Assembly: GCA_937927665.1 (NCBI GenBank) | Contig: CALBRY010000458.1 | Span: forward strand, 1 to 6,203 | Length of the DNA stretch: 6,203 bases | Source: an uncultured Chloroflexota bacterium | GTDB taxonomy: Bacteria; Chloroflexota; Anaerolineae; Aggregatilineales; Phototrophicaceae | Direction: 5' to 3' | Shown here: positions 1 through 5,746 of the stretch, piece by piece | Layout: every line of letters starts with the position of its first letter | Numbering within the stretch: the first letter of the stretch is position 1 | Program-made: the position numbers and the translations under genes | Notes under the pieces: generated by a model | Told to the model about the DNA's origin: nothing | Seen by the model: the letters and a program-made list of their open reading frames with translations, nothing else | The model's database searches: none

Positions 1-284
1 TGCGCCAAAACAGGGGTCGTTTTTTGTGAATTGCGTAAATTTTGCGTTGGCGCTGTGCTATCGCACCGCTCGGATGTGCCGTATTTAGCGAACTCCCCCA
101 TCATTTGGGGGAAGTGAAAACCAGCGCAAACGCGGGTTTTCTCTCATTTAAGTTGAAGCCGCTGCAAATAATCGTAGGCTTGACGGTTGAGGTTCATAGC
201 GTGATATAGTGCCCTCAGCACGATGCCTCGTTACATTGGGGTTGCTTTAGGTTAACGCTGCCATCATAAGTCGAGGATTTCATC
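1..284. other. Non-coding leader region with small inverted repeats
   Basis: No convincing coding sequence was found here on either strand. The stretch holds a short inverted repeat (GCGCCAA at 2-8 with TTGGCGC at 47-53) and a compact hairpin (TCCCCCA at 94-100 with TGGGGGA at 106-112). It also holds a candidate promoter near 180-208 that would serve the gene at 285. The hairpin has no T tract on either side, so it is not a standard intrinsic terminator. The left edge may hold the 3' flank of an unseen upstream gene. Confidence 0.5.
180..208 (+). promoter_or_regulatory. Candidate sigma-70 promoter for the 285-929 gene
   Basis: A -35-like TTGACG (180-185) is followed after 17 bases by a -10-like GATATA (203-208). 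An overlapping alternative -10 is TATAGT (205-210, spacing 19). The predicted transcript would begin around 215 and give a 5' leader of about 70 bases. This is a match to the general consensus only. Confidence 0.45.
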
Positions 285-929
285 ATGCTGTTGGTGATAG
301 ATAACCTCCCCCGCATGTTTGAGCCGATACGGAACTTTCGGGCGAGGTTCGGGTTAATGGAAACGTTCGGCGTAAAGTTCTTCCAGCCGAAATCGTATGA
401 AGGACTGGGAAGTATTGAGCGGGCAGGCGCTGACCTGAACGATCTGCGGCGGCATGTTCTGGCGGCGGTTCCGTCCCACATCGCCACCAACCGCTTATTT
501 AGCGCCGCATCTGAAATCGCGGATGTGTTTCAGCGCGAGATGATCAGGATCAACGCGGTGATCGGACTGCGCGAACCCGAAATTGAGTTCGCCGCGTCCG
601 GGTTCGCCGATGTCTTGCAAGCATATGTCTTTGCGATGATGCGCGCCTCGCTTTCCAGCGGCGGCATACCTGATTTTGATGCGGTTTACACGAATTGGCT
701 GAACGGCACGGCGCGCATCGCGTCGCCGGTGATCGAATACGAGTATGGCGATCAGATATGGGGGGTTCAGATCGTCGCACATGCTTATGGGCGGGTGGGC
801 TTAATTATTGCCGCGCCGGAGATGACGTATTATGTGCATGACCCAGAGCTGGCATGTCCTGCCGAAGGCTTTATGGCGATGCTGCTGCGCGAGGTGTGTG
901 TGGCAGTTCGTGAAAACTCCTCAAATTGA
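285..929 (+). CDS. Hypothetical protein, 214 residues, function not recognised
   Basis: I do not recognise this protein. The ATG start is supported by a GAGGA motif at 273-277, seven bases upstream, and by a candidate promoter at 180-208. The product is soluble-looking, with no signal peptide and no clear membrane helix. The N-terminal 35 residues are rich in Arg and Phe. A likely helical middle (about residues 50-125, with many Ala, Arg and Glu) leads to a more strand-like C-terminal half (about residues 145-185), which includes the segments SPVIEYEYGD and WGVQIVAHAYG. The protein ends with a probable helix near residues 190-210. No Walker motif, metal-binding cluster, helix-turn-helix or catalytic signature is evident. 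It lies 109 bp upstream of the AAA ATPase gene on the same strand, so co-transcription is possible. A separate promoter candidate in the gap argues it is not certain. Codon use looks like that of the neighbours. Confidence 0.75.
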   Translation: MLLVIDNLPRMFEPIRNFRARFGLMETFGVKFFQPKSYEGLGSIERAGADLNDLRRHVLAAVPSHIATNRLFSAASEIADVFQREMIRINAVIGLREPEIEFAASGFADVLQAYVFAMMRASLSSGGIPDFDAVYTNWLNGTARIASPVIEYEYGDQIWGVQIVAHAYGRVGLIIAAPEMTYYVHDPELACPAEGFMAMLLREVCVAVRENSSN

Positions 930-978
930 TGTGTAGACATGATAGGGACACTGCCCCGATAATGAACGGGCGGATCAA

Positions 979-1008
979 TTGCGGAAAACTTGACGACTCG
1001 CGTACAAT
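979..1008 (+). promoter_or_regulatory. Weak candidate promoter for the AAA ATPase gene
   Basis: TTGCGG (979-984) and TACAAT (1003-1008) are separated by 18 bases. They lie about 30 bases upstream of the GTG start at 1039. The -10 is good and the -35 only fair. A better-looking TTGACG at 990-995 is only 7 bases from the TACAAT and cannot pair with it. Confidence 0.3.
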
Positions 1009-1038
1009 GAAGGGTACAGCACAGGCACAAGGATCGCT

Positions 1039-2463
1039 GTGAGAATTCATCCAAACCGCCCAAGCGACACGGTTCGCAGCAGCACTGCATTTCCGCCTAG
1101 ATACTACGGCGATGATATGGAAAACATCAACGAACGTCTCAAACTCGACATGATGGGGCGCTGGATCGATGAGGTCTGGACGCCTGACCATCAAGGGGTC
1201 GATTGGCTGACGGTGTGGGGCAGCAATTCTTGCACACACTCGCGGGTGATCGACGCATTTAACAAGGGGTTTGCCCTCCCGCGCGAAACACGGTTTACGG
1301 GGTGGGACTATGTGACGTGCCCGTTGATTCCGCGTATTACCATGCTGACGTATGACGGCGATCCGTCATACCGCACGGGGGCATTCCGCTACCAGTTCGA
1401 ATCGACGGACGCGGAAGGGAAAGTAACGACGACGGAAGTTCTCGTCATGTGTTCGCATTATAACGATGATGGTCATCTGGTGACGCTGGCATGTATGCCG
1501 CGTGGCTTCCTCGATATTTGGGTCAAATTTGAGGATGAATGCAGCCGTCTCGTGCGTGGTTTATCGCCCGATTCCAAAGTCGTAATCATCGGCGGGAGTC
1601 AGGCGTCGTTTGTGCCTCAAACCGGATGGGAAGAAATCATCCTACCGGAAAAACTCAAGAGCGACATCCTCGAAGATGTTGAATCCTTCTTCAAGAAGGG
1701 GGTCGAGGTTTACAAGCGCCTGAACCTGAAGCCGTTCCGTAAGCTGCTGCTTGCGGGCGTACCGGGAACGGGTAAAACGATGCTGTGTAACGCGATGGCG
1801 AAATGGGCGCTGGAGCGTGAATATGTGGTGATCTATATCTCCAGCGCGGATCGCTCCGGGGCGACATTTGGCAAGATTCAACAGGCGCTCAATGTTGCGG
1901 CGGACAGCGATAATCCCACGCTGATCCTGCTCGAAGAGATTGACGCGTATTTGCACGCCAAAGAAAAAGCACTCGTCCTCAATGTGCTGGATGGTTCGGA
2001 GTCGTTTGTCAATGAGCGCGGCACACTGCTGATCGCCACGACGAACTACCCCGAAGCGATCGATGAGCGTGTGCTCAAGCGTCCCGGTCGTCTTGACCGC
2101 ATCTTCATCATCCCGGAAACCCGCGATAAAGAGGATGCAGAAAAGATGCTGCGCCGCTATCTGGGCGAAATGTGGCAGGACTCGCACCGGTCAGTTGCGG
2201 CGCGGTTGGTCGGCTACCCCGGCGCATTCATCCGTGAGGTGGCGCTGTACGCGCTGACTCAGGTGGCATACGAAGACTTGCCAGAACTGCCGCTGGAGAT
2301 GCTCGAACGCTCGTTTGCCGGATTGAAAGAGCAGATCGACGCGAAAGAGGAATTCTTCACCAAGCGCGCCGCAAAGCGGATGGGTTTCGGTTCGGGGGCG
2401 GGTATCGAACGCCCCGATCGGGATCGCGATCGTGACCGCGAAGTGAATGGGTTTAAGCCGTAA
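1039..2463 (+). CDS. AAA+ ATPase, BCS1-like ATPase domain with an uncharacterised N-terminal region
   Basis: This is a 474-residue ATPase of the classic AAA family. The ATPase core runs from about residue 205 to 400. Walker A is GVPGTGKT (240-247) and Walker B is LILLEEID (295-302), with Glu-Glu instead of the more usual Asp-Glu. Sensor 1 is ATTNYPE (333-339, Asn336). The second region of homology has RPGRLDR (348-354), which holds the likely arginine fingers Arg351 and Arg354. These features imply ATP-driven oligomeric remodelling, and the Walker B style is closest to BCS1-type AAA proteins. Residues 1-200 match no domain I can name and probably give substrate or partner specificity. The tail has a low-complexity PDRDRDRDRE stretch (459-468). 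The GTG start at 1039 is preferred because AAGGA (1029-1033) lies five bases upstream. An in-frame ATG at 1117 (residue 27) is the alternative and has a much poorer binding site. No membrane helix or protease domain is seen, so it is not FtsH. The client protein is unknown. Confidence 0.88.
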   Translation: MRIHPNRPSDTVRSSTAFPPRYYGDDMENINERLKLDMMGRWIDEVWTPDHQGVDWLTVWGSNSCTHSRVIDAFNKGFALPRETRFTGWDYVTCPLIPRITMLTYDGDPSYRTGAFRYQFESTDAEGKVTTTEVLVMCSHYNDDGHLVTLACMPRGFLDIWVKFEDECSRLVRGLSPDSKVVIIGGSQASFVPQTGWEEIILPEKLKSDILEDVESFFKKGVEVYKRLNLKPFRKLLLAGVPGTGKTMLCNAMAKWALEREYVVIYISSADRSGATFGKIQQALNVAADSDNPTLILLEEIDAYLHAKEKALVLNVLDGSESFVNERGTLLIATTNYPEAIDERVLKRPGRLDRIFIIPETRDKEDAEKMLRRYLGEMWQDSHRSVAARLVGYPGAFIREVALYALTQVAYEDLPELPLEMLERSFAGLKEQIDAKEEFFTKRAAKRMGFGSGAGIERPDRDRDRDREVNGFKP

Positions 2464-2477
2464 GAAACAAACCTCTC

Positions 2478-2531
2478 TCCCCGTCCCCTCAGCCGCTGGC
2501 GCAGCGAGGAGACGGGGGAAGGGTTTTTTTT
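2478..2531 (+). terminator. Intrinsic terminator between convergent genes
   Basis: A GC-rich hairpin pairs CCCCGTC (2479-2485) with GACGGGG (2511-2517). Inner pairing is also possible between CCTC and GAGG and between CGCT and AGCG. A run of eight T residues follows at 2524-2531. It lies directly after the AAA ATPase stop codon at 2461-2463, and its T tract overlaps the stop codon of the convergent gene by two bases. In the other direction the hairpin is followed only by a T-poor sequence, so termination of the - strand gene here is possible but weaker. Confidence 0.8.
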
Positions 2532-3720
2532 AGTCCAATTCCTCTAAAATCTTGCCGATGAACTCCACCGCCCGCGTGATCCGCTCTGGCACAATCGTAT
2601 CCGGCGTATCCTTGATACTGTTCCATCCGGCAACCTCGCCACCGCGTGAAACCCCCGCCAGCGTGATCGCCTCGTAGCCGCGTCCGCGCAGCGTCGCCGT
2701 TTCATCGAGAAAAAACGCCGATCGGCTGTATACGCCATATTCCGGGTGACGTTCCGCCATCCGATTGACGAGCGCCGTCACACGTGGTGCGGAATGATAT
2801 TCGCTTGCGGCGCTGATCCCCGCCGTGCTGATGAACGAAAGCGTGCTTTCTGCTGCGCCGATGTTCTGTAGATTGATGAAGGTTGAAAAATCTTTCGGCG
2901 GCGCATATTGATCGAGATACGCCGTCATACCCACCCCTCCGGCGGAGGACGCGCCAGTAAACAGGAATACGACTTCCGTGTTTTCCAGCGGGTGAGCTTG
3001 TAAATGCGCCGCGAGTTCGATCAATGCCGCGATCCCGCTGGCATTTCCGTTCGCGCCGGGACTGATCGGTGAAAACTCATCGGCAGCCATTTTGACGGTC
3101 AACCCGAACAGCGAAGCAAACGCAAGTTGAGCGCTGTTGGATCGGCGCGAACGCCCCGCCAAACCGGAAAGCACCATCGCCGCGCCTGTGCCAAATGCCG
3201 TGATCAAAGGGAGATTCGCGGTGAGCATATTGGCAGGAGGCAGAGCACGAAACGGAATCATCTGCCGTGCTTTCGGGCTGTCCAAGTGCGCGCTGAGGAA
3301 GATAAAGCGCTCAACTTTGCCGCGCGGCGCAATACGGGCGATCACACTCCGACTTTCCGCGTCTGCGATCAAGGGGAAGAAGGGCGGCGGTTCGAGCAGC
3401 AAAGCGCGCCGTGCCGCGATCGCCAAGCCGATCAAGCCCGCGCCGCCGATCACACGCCCAAGCCGCCCCATCCTGCCGATCACACTGGCAGCCAAGCCCG
3501 CCGCTAAATACGGCAAGAACACCGATCCGGCGGATCGCGGCGTTTTGAAAACATGCTCGCGCACATCGCTTACCCCGGCGGCGCGGAGCTGTTCGCTCAC
3601 ATAGTCAGCGGCGCGGCGTTCGTTTTCGCTCCCCGGCGGACGCGCTCCGATTTCCCCGGCGAGCGCGTTGATATGCTCCATCACCCGATCTGGGCTGATT
3701 TGACTCTGCGCCTCGCGCAT
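2530..3720 (-). CDS. M28-family peptidase homologue, membrane-associated, probably catalytically inactive
   Basis: The 396-residue product has the layout of M28 zinc aminopeptidases. The N-terminal part (residues 9-60) resembles the usual HINALAGEIGARPPGSENERR pattern. SAHLDS (143-148) supplies the first metal histidine, His145, and Asp147. The other hallmarks are present in outline but altered. GANDNASG is GANGNASG (222-229), so the bridging Asp becomes Gly225. The catalytic Glu-Glu pair is Ser258-Ser259 in FTGASSAGG. The Asp of NLDMIG is Gln285 in NLQNIG. The final His of HTxxDT is Asn367 in NSIKDT. Hydrophobic segments at about 65-104 (two) and 163-212 (two) suggest membrane anchoring, inserted around the first metal motif. 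Start choice: ATG at 3720 has GGAG 11 bases upstream. A longer frame opening at 3807 would add 29 residues that run through the promoter region and resemble no M28 N-terminus. The gene is divergent from dnaN and convergent with the AAA ATPase gene. It could be a regulatory or binding pseudoenzyme. Family assignment is confident and loss of activity is inferred from motifs. Confidence 0.85.
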   Translation of the reverse strand: MREAQSQISPDRVMEHINALAGEIGARPPGSENERRAADYVSEQLRAAGVSDVREHVFKTPRSAGSVFLPYLAAGLAASVIGRMGRLGRVIGGAGLIGLAIAARRALLLEPPPFFPLIADAESRSVIARIAPRGKVERFIFLSAHLDSPKARQMIPFRALPPANMLTANLPLITAFGTGAAMVLSGLAGRSRRSNSAQLAFASLFGLTVKMAADEFSPISPGANGNASGIAALIELAAHLQAHPLENTEVVFLFTGASSAGGVGMTAYLDQYAPPKDFSTFINLQNIGAAESTLSFISTAGISAASEYHSAPRVTALVNRMAERHPEYGVYSRSAFFLDETATLRGRGYEAITLAGVSRGGEVAGWNSIKDTPDTIVPERITRAVEFIGKILEELD

Positions 3721-3842
3721 CGTGTGTCTATCTCCAATGGGCAGACAGTACAAAAAATTAACGTTTTGGGTTACAATGCTAGCTGCACAGTTTAAGATAA
3801 CCATCAACTCCGTACTTCATTGCTTGGGAGCGGCTTTCTTCT
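3721..3842. promoter_or_regulatory. Divergent promoter region between the M28-like gene and dnaN
   Basis: This 122-bp spacer must carry promoters in both directions. For dnaN the candidates are TACAAT (3772-3777), which lacks a good -35, and GTTACA (3770-3775) with TAAGAT (3793-3798), 17 bases apart. The ribosome binding site for dnaN is GGGAG (3826-3830), 12 bases before the ATG. For the M28-like gene the binding site is GGAG on the - strand, 11 bases before its ATG. The element TTTTGGGTTACAAT (3764-3777) resembles sequences found in the putative origin region (see 5423-5515). Confidence 0.45.
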
Positions 3843-4973
3843 ATGCGTGTCTCGATTTTACAGGATCAACTGGCAAAAGGCTTAGGGATTGTGAGCCGAG
3901 TCGTGGATACGCGCAATCCGCTGCCCGTCTTGGCAAACGTGCTTTTGGCGACCGAGGATTCGCGTTTGAAGATCGCCGCCACAAACCTGGAACTGAGCAT
4001 TGTCACGTACATTGGCGCGAAAGTCGAGCGTTCCGGCTCGATTACGCTTCCGAAAACATTTCCCGATCTGGTGAATACGCTTTCGCCGGAAAAGGTTGAT
4101 ATTGTCGTCGATGAAGCGACCCATGCCGCCGAAGTTCGCTGCGGAATGACGCGCTCGGTGATCAAAGGCATTGCCGGAAGCGAATTCCCGCCCGTGCCAG
4201 AAAGCGCCGAAGCCGAAGTCGTCATGCAGGGTCGGCAGTTAAAAGAAATGATCAACCAGACGGTCTTTGCCGCTGCGCGCGAGGAAAGCCGTCCAATCCT
4301 CACCGGAATCCTCATGCAGTTCGAGGAAGACGTGCTGACGATGGCAGCAGCAGACGGGTATCGGCTGGCAGTGCGTAAAATACACCTGCACGAAACCTTT
4401 AAGAGTCCGCGCTCGATCGTTGTTCCGGCGCGGGCGTTGGTGGAAGTGGCGCGCATCATCATTGACGAGGAAAAAGAGGTCGGTATCGCCCTCCCCGGTC
4501 AGCGTGATCAGGTAATGTTCCTTGTCGATAACACGACGGTTTCGTCGTCGCTGCTTCAGGGCAAGTTCCCCGATTTCGGCGCGATCATCCCCAAGAGTTA
4601 CAACACTGCCGCGACGGTTTACACCAGCGATCTGCTGCGCGAATGCAAACGCGCGGAGATTTTCGCCCGCGATAATGCCTACAGCGGACGATTCATCGTG
4701 CGCGCTCCTCGCGCTCAAGGTGAGCCGGGTCAGGTTGCGCTTGTCGCCAAGAGCGCCGAACGCGGCGAATACGAAGGCTTTGTCGATGCGGGTGTTGATG
4801 GCAACGATCTCGAAGTCGCGTTCAACATTCGTTACATGATTGACGTGCTCAATGTCATCGGCGAGGAACGGATCATTCTGGAAAGCAACGGGTCGGCACA
4901 TGCAGGCGTCATCCGACCGGAAGGTCGCGAGGATTTTATCAGCGTGATCATGCCGATGAGCGTCCAGCGCTAA
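3843..4973 (+). CDS. dnaN: DNA polymerase III beta subunit (sliding clamp)
   Basis: The 376-residue product is the ring-shaped processivity clamp that tethers DNA polymerase III to DNA and recruits repair and replication-control factors. Its length is normal for the family. It opens with the usual MRVSILQDQLAKGL-type first helix and the NPLPVLANVLL segment (25-35). The hallmark ADGYRLAVR (170-178) is in domain 2, LLQGKFPDF (237-245) sits near the domain 2/3 boundary, and FNIRYMIDVL (327-336) is in domain 3. The C-terminus reads IMPMSVQR, a slightly extended version of the common MPMRL-type ending. The ATG at 3843 follows GGGAG at 3826-3830, with a long 12-base spacing similar to that of other genes here. 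The gene stands alone, with no dnaA, recF or gyrB beside it inside the window. It ends in its own terminator, and an AT-rich, repeat-bearing stretch lies just downstream. Confidence 0.97.
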   Translation: MRVSILQDQLAKGLGIVSRVVDTRNPLPVLANVLLATEDSRLKIAATNLELSIVTYIGAKVERSGSITLPKTFPDLVNTLSPEKVDIVVDEATHAAEVRCGMTRSVIKGIAGSEFPPVPESAEAEVVMQGRQLKEMINQTVFAAAREESRPILTGILMQFEEDVLTMAAADGYRLAVRKIHLHETFKSPRSIVVPARALVEVARIIIDEEKEVGIALPGQRDQVMFLVDNTTVSSSLLQGKFPDFGAIIPKSYNTAATVYTSDLLRECKRAEIFARDNAYSGRFIVRAPRAQGEPGQVALVAKSAERGEYEGFVDAGVDGNDLEVAFNIRYMIDVLNVIGEERIILESNGSAHAGVIRPEGREDFISVIMPMSVQR

Positions 4974-5002
4974 CCCGCCGCGTTTATCCCCCAATACAGC
5001 AG

Positions 5003-5029
5003 AAGAGGCGCAGACATGCGCCTCTTTTT
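5003..5029 (+). terminator. dnaN: Intrinsic terminator of dnaN
   Basis: A perfect nine-base-pair stem, AGAGGCGCA (5004-5012) with TGCGCCTCT (5017-5025), closes a four-base loop GACA. It is extended by an A-T pair and followed by a T run (5025-5029). It lies about 30 bases after the dnaN stop codon. This is a textbook rho-independent terminator and implies that dnaN transcription does not run through the repeat region downstream. Confidence 0.93.
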
Positions 5030-5192
5030 ATTTACCGAATCGGGTAGGTGGGTAAACGTGGACTACCATGTGATCAAACGGTTGTCAAATGCGCCACAAA
5101 CCATATTCAGGGGAAAATAAGTGTCAGAAATGGAAATTCTCAAACCATTATCCAAGTATAGTCGAATATAACGCAACTTTTCCCAAACGTTG

Positions 5193-5208
5193 TAGACCAT
5201 TCGGTCTA
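5193..5208. promoter_or_regulatory. TAGACC/GGTCTA dyad, possible repressor operator
   Basis: TAGACC (5193-5198) and GGTCTA (5203-5208) form a perfect inverted repeat around ATTC. This size and sequence style resemble operators of TetR-family repressors. No TetR-type gene is in the window, and no open promoter-gene pair lies at this spot, so the role is unclear. A half site TAGACC recurs at 5739-5744, next to the GAF gene start. Confidence 0.35.
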
Positions 5209-5221
5209 TCTTATGATCTAA

Positions 5222-5308
5222 TGTTCAAAACTCTGTTCAAAACTCGCGAATCCTGTTCATAACCTGTTCAAAACTCTGTTCAAAACTCTTTCAAATTGTT
5301 CAAAACTC
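5222..5308 (-). repeat. Tandem 43-bp array of TTWTGAACA boxes
   Basis: Six boxes lie at 5222, 5234, 5254, 5265, 5277 and 5297 (left ends). Each box of the first triplet is exactly 43 bp from its counterpart in the second. Within a triplet the first two boxes are 12 bp apart in perfect tandem (TGTTCAAAACTC read on the + strand), and the third follows 20 bp later. The third box of the first triplet has TGTTCATAAC instead of TGTTCAAAAC. The eight-base spacers before the third box differ between units, so the boxes are conserved more than the unit as a whole. Close packing with three-base gaps is what cooperative assembly of an initiator such as DnaA would need. Confidence 0.8.
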
Positions 5309-5320
5309 TTATCACTGCCG

Positions 5321-5360
5321 ATAAATTAACTCATTAGTTTCTCATCTTTAAGAGTTAAAA
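5321..5360. other. AT-rich candidate DNA unwinding element
   Basis: In this 40-base segment 32 bases are A or T. It lies immediately to the right of the dense box array and to the left of the next boxes at 5381-5421, which is where an origin's unwinding element would be expected. No 13-mer family of the E. coli kind was recognised. Confidence 0.35.
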
Positions 5361-5398
5361 CGCTTAGTCAGCGACTTACCTGTTCAAAACTTATGAAC

Positions 5399-5412
5399 AG
5401 AACGCGTGTTCT
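5399..5412. promoter_or_regulatory. LexA-like dyad AGAACGCGTGTTCT
   Basis: The dyad has GAAC and GTTC arms separated by GCGT. It matches 12 of 14 positions of the Gram-positive LexA consensus CGAACRNRYGTTYC, with both outer bases differing. It is embedded among the TTWTGAACA boxes, so part of the match may be a by-product of GAACA/TGTTC repeats. No SOS gene follows within the window. Confidence 0.3.
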
Positions 5413-5458
5413 TGTTCAAAACTTTTGGGATATTTAATGATCAGATCGAATCAAAACT

Positions 5459-5476
5459 TATCCCAAACTTGGGATA
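5459..5476. repeat. Perfect palindrome TATCCCAA-AC-TTGGGATA
   Basis: Eight-base arms at 5459-5466 and 5469-5476 surround a two-base centre. A third copy of the arm, TTGGGATA, is at 5425-5432, and a related TTGGGTTATA is at 5504-5513. Such a tight dyad suggests binding of a dimeric protein rather than an RNA hairpin. Confidence 0.5.
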
Positions 5477-5691
5477 TACCGAATCCTCTCTCTCTCAAAA
5501 GTCTTGGGTTATACTCGACCTGCACCCCTGTTCTAAAGGTTTGATATTGTTGCGTGCCGACTTTTGAACAGTTTGAACACCCCTACTACTAGAAAAAGAG
5601 AATCAACCACTGATCACAAAACATTGATCAAAAACCGAAGCCCAGAACGTGATATAGTTTTCACCGATCAGGGATTACACACAAAGTTCTC

Positions 5692-5719
5692 TTGCGGATA
5701 ACGGGAAGGTCTGTAGACT
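5692..5719 (+). promoter_or_regulatory. Weak candidate promoter for the GAF gene
   Basis: TTGCGG (5692-5697) and TAGACT (5714-5719) are 16 bases apart, about 28 bases before the start codon. An alternative -10 is TATAGT at 5653-5658, within GTGATATAGT, a 10-mer also found at the promoter near 201-210. Neither has a strong -35. Confidence 0.25.
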
Positions 5720-5746
5720 CAACAGTAATCAAGGATGTTAGACCCT

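Larger units (their letters stand above)
5030..5746. other. oriC: Candidate chromosomal replication origin (oriC) region
   Basis: This stretch of about 700 bp has no plausible gene and is clearly richer in A+T than the genes around it. It contains ten exact TTWTGAACA 9-mers. On the - strand they lie at 5222-5230, 5234-5242, 5254-5262, 5265-5273, 5277-5285, 5297-5305, 5381-5389 and 5413-5421. On the + strand they lie at 5391-5399 and 5562-5570. Near copies occur at 5529-5537 (TGTTCTAAA) and 5571-5579 (GTTTGAACA). The 9-mer shares TTWTnnACA with the canonical DnaA box TTATCCACA. More canonical-looking boxes occur at 5693-5701 (TTATCCGCA on the - strand, one mismatch) and 5148-5156 (TTATCCAAG, two mismatches). 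The segment 5321-5360 has 32 of 40 bases A or T and could serve as the unwinding element. Proximity to dnaN fits an origin. The alternative is a large regulatory array for an unknown DNA-binding protein. Origin function is inferred, not shown. Confidence 0.55.

Noticed and set aside
94..112. TCCCCCA/TGGGGGA hairpin as an intrinsic terminator
   Set aside because: No T tract follows the stem on either strand.
953..972. Hairpin between the first two genes as a terminator
   Set aside because: Only about four base pairs form (CCCG with CGGG) and there is no T tract.
990..1008. TTGACG with TACAAT as a promoter pair
   Set aside because: The spacing is only seven bases, far too short for a sigma-70 promoter.
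2416..2440. GATCG-rich repeat at the end of the AAA gene as a regulatory or recombination site
   Set aside because: It is explained by codons for the low-complexity Arg-Asp tail of the protein.
3137..3604. Open frames on the + strand opposite the M28-like gene
   Set aside because: The translations are low-complexity, rich in Arg, Ala and Pro, and antisense to a gene with clear family motifs.
3721..3807. N-terminal extension of the M28-like protein to a start at 3807
   Set aside because: The extra 29 residues run through the divergent promoter region and lack any family resemblance, whereas the ATG at 3720 has a GGAG upstream.
4239..4994. Long open frame on the - strand opposite dnaN
   Set aside because: It is a shadow of the confident dnaN coding sequence, with a composition unlike a real protein and no binding site.
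5222..5308. The repeated TGTTCAAAACTC units as a CRISPR array
   Set aside because: The repeats are only 12 bp, with zero to eight bases between them and no uniform unique spacers. No cas gene is nearby.
5222..5421. The repeats as plasmid iterons
   Set aside because: No Rep or partition gene is present and the neighbour is a complete dnaN, so a chromosomal setting is more likely. A plasmid or chromid cannot be fully excluded from the window alone.
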